Positions 59,186-64,000 of a stretch of 64,000 nt of DNA are shown here, one piece after another. The stretch spans positions 8,122,048-8,186,047 of the forward strand of contig JABAKD010000029.1 in assembly GCA_012845835.1 (NCBI GenBank), given 5' to 3'. The translations under genes were made by a program, and so were the position numbers. This DNA is from Undaria pinnatifida (taxonomy: Eukaryota > Sar > Phaeophyceae > Laminariales > Alariaceae). The stretch's first letter is position 1. Each line of letters opens with the position of its first letter. The notes below the pieces were generated by a model. The model was given only the letters and a program-made list of their open reading frames with translations. It was not told the DNA's origin and did no database searches.

Positions 59186-60243
59186 GGGGGGGGGGGGAGG
59201 GGGTTGGGAATTAATTATTTTTGCGAAAGAGCAACGCAATAATTTTTTTTGGGGGGGGTGAACTCAGTTTGTGCATGGCCGTAGTCGTATGACCATAGAC
59301 CCTCGCATCCCTACTATGCCGGAACGGAGCACGTCGGGTTTTCATCAACCAGGCAAACATTGATTGCTTGCACCAAGCGCGAAGCGCCGTGGGGTGCACG
59401 GCGAGTCGCAAGGAGGGTGGACTGCATCCTTCCAAGAACCGCTCGTAAGACGGGCTTTGGCACCTTGTGCCTACTTTCTCGTTTGTGGATGACAGCGCCA
59501 ATGAGTTATTCTGTTTTCTAGTGCGGCCACTCCAGAGACAGCAATGGACATTGCTATGCAACTCCCTCGTGGGTGCCTTTACCATATTCACACTACGCGA
59601 TGCGATCATTCCCCTTGTGCGGAGTTACGGTTCTCTCCACCCCGCATAATATGGTCTACCTCGACAAAACTATCATGGTGATCGCTAGGCGGTCAAAAAA
59701 AAGAAAAGAGAAAAAAAAACAGTGCCGTTATTGGGGGAGGAAGGGGTTAATTAATTCATACGAATTGAAGGCATTGGTTCGTTCCTTCTGTTCCCGGACG
59801 TCGAAGAAGACGATATATGCCTGGTACCTGGTATCATTAGGATGGATCTATACACCCGGCACCCGGTACAAGACTTCGTACAGCAACCAGTACGCCAAAT
59901 AAAAGTCGTCTTCTTGTCCCGCTGCTGCGTGCGATGTTTCAACAAAGTTTGTCGCATAAAACGTGACAACAGACGGTGGATGGGTCTCCTAATCAGTTAT
60001 TGCTAGTTCAAGGCATTCAGTATTATCAAACATCGACGCAGACGACGAAATCATCAGTTTTTTTTCGTCATACTTTCGGAATATTCTGTAGCCTTTCTTG
60101 ACTGACTTATGACGCATCCCGCCAACCGAAGAAGTAACGATTTTCAACGATTTTCGCGCTCAAACCAAAAGGTGTTCGCTGGCGAAGACTTCATCAGATA
60201 TTTTATCGTATGTTAATCGTTTCCCGTCGCTACACAAGCGCAG

Positions 60244-60629
60244 GATGCTCGCGACGCAGGAGGAGCCCATGCCCAAACGCATCGTCTCCCCCGGGGGCGG
60301 GGCGGCCCGGGACATCGTCCCAATGACCGCCAAAATCGGCTCCCCACGAGGCGGAGCGGCCCGGAACACCGTCGCCATGCCCGCCCAAATCAGCTCCCCA
60401 CGAGGCGGGGCGGCCCAGGACCGCGCCGGCGCCGCCACCGTCGCCGTCGCCGCCGCGGAGACTGATGCCTGGCGGCGAGATAAAGCGGCCGAGCTCGTTG
60501 CAACCGCGACACTCCCACTTCCTCCGCCACCACCACCACCGCTGGCGCCTCCGGCTGCCTCATCTGCTGCTACTGTCGCCGGCCGCAAACGCTCCCCGTC
60601 CGTGCCGGATATGGCTTCGCAAGATCGAG
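60244..60629 (+). CDS. Candidate exon: Ala/Pro-rich protein with 18-residue repeats
   Basis: Acceptor CACAAGCGCAG, donor GTATTA (weak). The open frame from an ATG at 60245 encodes nearly three copies of an 18-residue unit (SPRGGAARNTVAMPAQIS and variants) matching a 54-bp DNA repeat. After this come an Ala-rich segment, eight prolines, and RKRSPSVPDMASQDR, which could be a phosphorylatable basic patch. It lies 2 kb upstream of the bromodomain exon on the same strand and might belong to that gene; this is inference. Confidence 0.4.
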
Positions 60630-61293
60630 GTATTACGGCAGCCACGCCCGAGTTATACTAGTAGTTCAGCTCCCAAAAAAACAACCACGGAATCCCCTCG
60701 TGTGCAGCCGTAAGGAGCCCCGTTCGTTGTACAAAAAACATTTCAGCCAAAGAGAGGTATACCTTAATACGTCTATCGTAGCATGCGTCCACCAACACCA
60801 ACAGCTCGCATCTTCTGAGAAGAGCGCTAATGCAGAGAGACACCGTTTAGTTTTGCTGTGTTTTGCTTTGTTTTGTTTTTGCTGTTCGAAGAAGTCCTGC
60901 CTCAACCAAAAAAACCCCAACTGAAAAAAAAAATAATTTTGGAAAAAAAAAACGTGAAAAAGAGACATCTCCCGCGGCAGGTTGTTGCACTGGTTTAGGC
61001 CCAATGGCGTGTGCCACTGCCCGACCATTTTTTAGCTTCATTTGCGCTCAATTGAGGGACTACCGGCCACCAGGTAGTTACGAGTAGTCAAAAGGAATTT
61101 CACTCACGAGCATGTATACATACGTTGTTTTTTTTTTCGGGACCTAAGGCGTAGAAGCTTTTGGTCCGGAATTTTGCCAACGAATGAAGAATGCCTTCGA
61201 AGTCATGTTTCGGGTGACCTTAATATTCAGCTTGTAGCTCCTCATGGCAGGAGCGCTCGGGAAGTTCTTAGAATATGCTGCATCCCCCCGCCG

Positions 61294-61582
61294 GACGCAT
61301 GCTACGGTCCAGAGGTAGCACGTTTTGGATTTTTTTTTGTTTTTTCTCAGTGACGGGGCTCTTTAACCCAAAATGGTCGGAAAATACGCCCCCTTAATTT
61401 TTGCATGATTCTCGCCGCGTACCTAGGCCATAAGATTGTTTATCCGGTATGTAATACAATAGCAGTTTTTATTTCTTGTTTACAGGGACCAGTTTTTGGG
61501 AGAAGGTCTTAATTATTAAGCACCAAAAAATTGAGGGGTAGTATGAGGAAAAAAGGGACGCACCTCTATCGTAGAACGCGTC
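61294..61582. mobile_element. GACGCGTGC-family MITE-like element (289 bp)
   Basis: Left GACGCATGCTACGGTCCAGA, right CACCTCTATCGTAGAACGCGTC. Shares its internal landmark order with 55421-55713. Loose terminus-like strings also occur at 60757-60794 and 61868-61893, probably solo ends. Confidence 0.65.
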
Positions 61583-61960
61583 CTCAAAGACCCTACCCCC
61601 GTGCGATGGCTCATAACCTGATTACCATACCCACGACCTAGGTTGTAACAAAAAGAGCATATTGCGAAAACCCCAAGAATGAAATTCGTCCGACTGTGGA
61701 TACCAATCCCTATTCCCTAGATTGTACCGCCTCCTTATCACTATAATACCTCAAGATCATAATCTGCGAAGGGACTACCGTCTCACACGACCATTTTATT
61801 TTTTCCTTGTTTAAGGAGCCTTTGTCATTGCAGAAAAAAAAGAATGACCAAATAAAATTTGTACATACCTCAATGCCTCTATCGTGTCGCGCGTCTCCTG
61901 AGATAGCCTCCTTTCGTGGTACTTGGTATTTCTCGGGCCCGCTCTTGGCAGGCGCCGCAG

Positions 61961-62057
61961 GCGCCGCAGGGGTCGCGCTTTGCGGCGATCTCTTGAAGAA
62001 AAAGGTCGCCGTGCGGCGGCAGCGGCAGCGCCCAGAAGCCTGCTCGAGGACGCAAAG
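61961..62057 (+). CDS. Candidate exon upstream of bromodomain gene
   Basis: Tandem GCGCCGCAG acceptors (61960 or 61969) and an excellent donor GTGAGC after CGCAAAG. The open frame includes LKKKVAVRRQRQRPEACSRT, strongly basic. It ends in phase 2 and could splice to an acceptor near 62496 to enter the bromodomain frame. Not proven. Confidence 0.35.
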
Positions 62058-62410
62058 GTGAGCAAGTGATCTTAAAATCTGCCAGGTTGTCGAAGAGATG
62101 GGGAAAGGCGGGGAAATTTTGGCAATGTACTCGGCTACGAGATTGGAAACAGGAGTGTTTGCTAGGCGGTCCGGACAAATCAATCCCGAGCGGTACACAT
62201 TCGGCGTGTCAAATAACCCACGGCGTTTTTTTTATATCAATACCTGTGAGCTGACCTACACCTGGCACATTTGATCGGCCACGCCCTCCGCTCTTTGGTT
62301 TCTCACCCGCGACCCTGCCCGAAAAAACGATTTCCTGGCACAGCAGAGCGGCGTTTTTCCAAGATCGAAACACTTTTGTCGGCCAGGCCACGCACGCCCT
62401 CTGCTGTTTC

Positions 62411-63496
62411 TTGTTTTCTGCGTTTCGTTTTAAAATATCCCACGGCGCCCTCTGCCTTCCAGTGCGCCTCCGCCAGACAGCGGGAAAGCGGCCCAGCGAC
62501 GCACAGAGAAAAATAAAAGAAGGAGACCGCTCACTTCTGCCCGGGAGAAGAACGCCCCCACAACACGCGCTGCGTCTAAGCGCTCCCGCTCCCGGCCCCC
62601 CCTCCCGACGCCCCCCGCGGCCGAGAGACAGCGCCTTGCCATCGCGACGTTGCCACACGACCGTTTGCGCCTCGTGCGAAACCCCGCCTCTGGAGGGGGA
62701 GCACGTCGGTCTCTGCCTTTGCTGCCCTCGCATTTTTTGCCCCGCGTGCCTAGGGGCGGTGAACGCCGCGGGGATGGCGTTCACGACAGGCGATCCCGAT
62801 GCCGTGGGGTTGGGAGGCGCGGCGGTGGTGCTTGATAGCGCGGCGCTTCTAGAAGCGGAGCTTGCGGAGGGGGGCGTCGGCGCGCCTGATGTGCGCGTCG
62901 TGGGGGCGGACGTGTCGATTTGGCAGTGCTCCTTTTGTGATCAGGGACGCGATTTGGAGCTACCGCCGCCACCACAGACATCATCACCGCCGCCGACGGC
63001 GAAGCCGCCGCAGCCATCTGACACGAGCGAAGCGGACATGTTGCCGAAGGTACACCTCCTCCAAGAGCTGGTGAAGCACGACCTATCCCGCTGGTTCCGG
63101 TCCCCCGTGAACACGCGTATCAACAAGGAGTACCTCGACGCGGTGAACGGAGACTACGTAATGGACCTGGGCACAATGATGTCCAAGATTGGCTCCGGGA
63201 AAAAGTACCGCGGCAAGCGAGGCGCCGCCGCTTTTTACGTAGACCTGGGGCGCGTTTGGGACAACTGCCGCGCTTATGCCCAGTGCGATCGGAAAGGAAA
63301 GCCCCTGGTGCCGGGCAACGAGGCCGTCGTGCCCGGCATCGCGCGCTGCGCTTTTACGCTAGAGAAACTGTCCAAGAAGTTTGTGAACGACCACATTCCG
63401 GACGACGACCACCCTGCTCAGTGGTATGAGCAATCGTGGAACCCGTTCCCGAGCCCGAACCCGCGTCCGCATGCCCGATTCCAAACCCGAGTTTGA
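62411..63496 (+). CDS. PHD-like finger plus bromodomain protein (probably an internal/3' exon)
   Basis: The open frame of 361 codons encodes a likely chromatin reader. Residues about 83-176 form a PHD-like cluster: CASC (86-89), CLCC (102-105), FCPACL (109-114) where PHD fingers usually have FHxxCL, then WQCSFC (171-176) after a long 57-residue insert. Residues about 213-328 match a bromodomain: WFRSPVN, EYLDAV, MDLGTMMSKI, KKY, FYVDLGRVWDNCRAY and the final LEKLSKKF helix. The Asn that normally contacts acetyl-lysine (YN at the end of helix B) is replaced by Ala (RAYA, 287-290). The true start is uncertain because residues 1-80 are Pro/Arg-rich and acceptors exist near 62480-62497. A GTATGA donor at 63424 may end the exon before the repetitive NPFPSPNPRPH tail. 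Confidence 0.65.
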   Translation: MFSAFRFKISHGALCLPVRLRQTAGKRPSDAQRKIKEGDRSLLPGRRTPPQHALRLSAPAPGPPSRRPPRPRDSALPSRRCHTTVCASCETPPLEGEHVGLCLCCPRIFCPACLGAVNAAGMAFTTGDPDAVGLGGAAVVLDSAALLEAELAEGGVGAPDVRVVGADVSIWQCSFCDQGRDLELPPPPQTSSPPPTAKPPQPSDTSEADMLPKVHLLQELVKHDLSRWFRSPVNTRINKEYLDAVNGDYVMDLGTMMSKIGSGKKYRGKRGAAAFYVDLGRVWDNCRAYAQCDRKGKPLVPGNEAVVPGIARCAFTLEKLSKKFVNDHIPDDDHPAQWYEQSWNPFPSPNPRPHARFQTRV

Positions 63497-63660
63497 ACTT
63501 GAGGGTCGAACCCGAGCCCAAACCGGAAGCAGAACTTGAACGAACCCGATTTCGAAACCGATTTACGAAACCGATTGGGAACCCGAACCTCACCCGCTTA
63601 GCTCGAACACGACTTCGAGCCCGAATGTGCACCCGCCCGATCACACACTGGCGCCGACCC
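63440..63660. repeat. Degenerate CCCGAA/ACCGA repeat
   Basis: Short GAACCCGA and GAAACCGA motifs recur every 6-12 bp immediately after the bromodomain region. The last residues of the preceding frame are read from this repeat, which suggests they may not be real protein. Confidence 0.6.
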
Positions 63661-63897
63661 GTCCGCTGATGGTCGGGTGCGAGCACACGTGGAGGGTATG
63701 ACTGCGACGTTGGTGGTGGTGTTTTTTCAAGAGGCCGCGCTCCAAGCCGGGGCGGCGTGGAGAAGTTTTTGGGAAAAAGGCGCGCAACAGTGCATATTAC
63801 GCCCCGACGACGGGTCTTCACTCCCTTCATCTTGGAACTAGCGCTACCTGGTACCGATTTATCTGCGGCACGATGTAAATGGGAAAACGTCTATCAG

Positions 63898-64000
63898 CAT
63901 CAGTGTAAGCAGTAGTATAGTAGCAGCAGCAATAGTTGCAGTAGTAGTAGCAGTAGCAGCAACAGTAGTAACAGTAGCAGTAGTAGTACGTTAGTAGTTT
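63898..64000. repeat. (AGT/AGC)n microsatellite at window end
   Basis: Trinucleotide AGT, AGC and AAC units from about 63898 to the window edge. Confidence 0.85.

Overview
The window is eukaryotic nuclear DNA. It has long introns with canonical GT-AG signals, many simple repeats, small non-autonomous transposons, and exons rich in Gly, Ser, Val and Asp. There are no bacterial-style operons. The mix of long C- and G-runs, CAG/AAC microsatellites and short GC-rich exons in long introns fits an intron-rich stramenopile such as a brown alga. That assignment is an inference from style, because no gene here fixes the taxonomy.

The first 47.2 kb is a tandem array of one unit of about 17.7 kb: copy A (1-17747), copy B (17748-20832, cut by 500 N), copy C (21333-38947) and copy D (38948 to about 47225, where homology fades). 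B and C repeat the same 2.8 kb on either side of the gap, so the gap either hides about 15 kb of a real copy or marks two unmerged overlapping contig ends.

I could assemble one gene from the unit by splice sites, reading phase and conservation between copies. Its exons run from about 9.8 kb to 15.2 kb of one unit and continue from 1.0 kb to 6.3 kb of the NEXT unit, so the gene spans the tandem junction. The predicted product has a Gly/Val-rich N-terminal part, a compact conserved core spread over small exons, a Cys-rich exon, and a Ser/Gly-rich C-terminal exon with a basic patch and an acidic end. I do not recognise the family. The A 3' half, an A-to-B gene, the C 3' half and a C-to-D gene are all present. 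Copy C and one exon of copy A carry frame-breaking single-base indels.

The remaining 16.8 kb is single-copy and gene-poor: candidate isolated exons, minisatellites, a family of small inverted-repeat elements (termini like GACGCGTGCTACGATAGAGG), a short LTR element of the TRIM type that carries a tRNA-like T-arm, and at the right end a PHD-like plus bromodomain gene (62.4-63.5 kb). That bromodomain lacks the usual acetyl-lysine-binding Asn.
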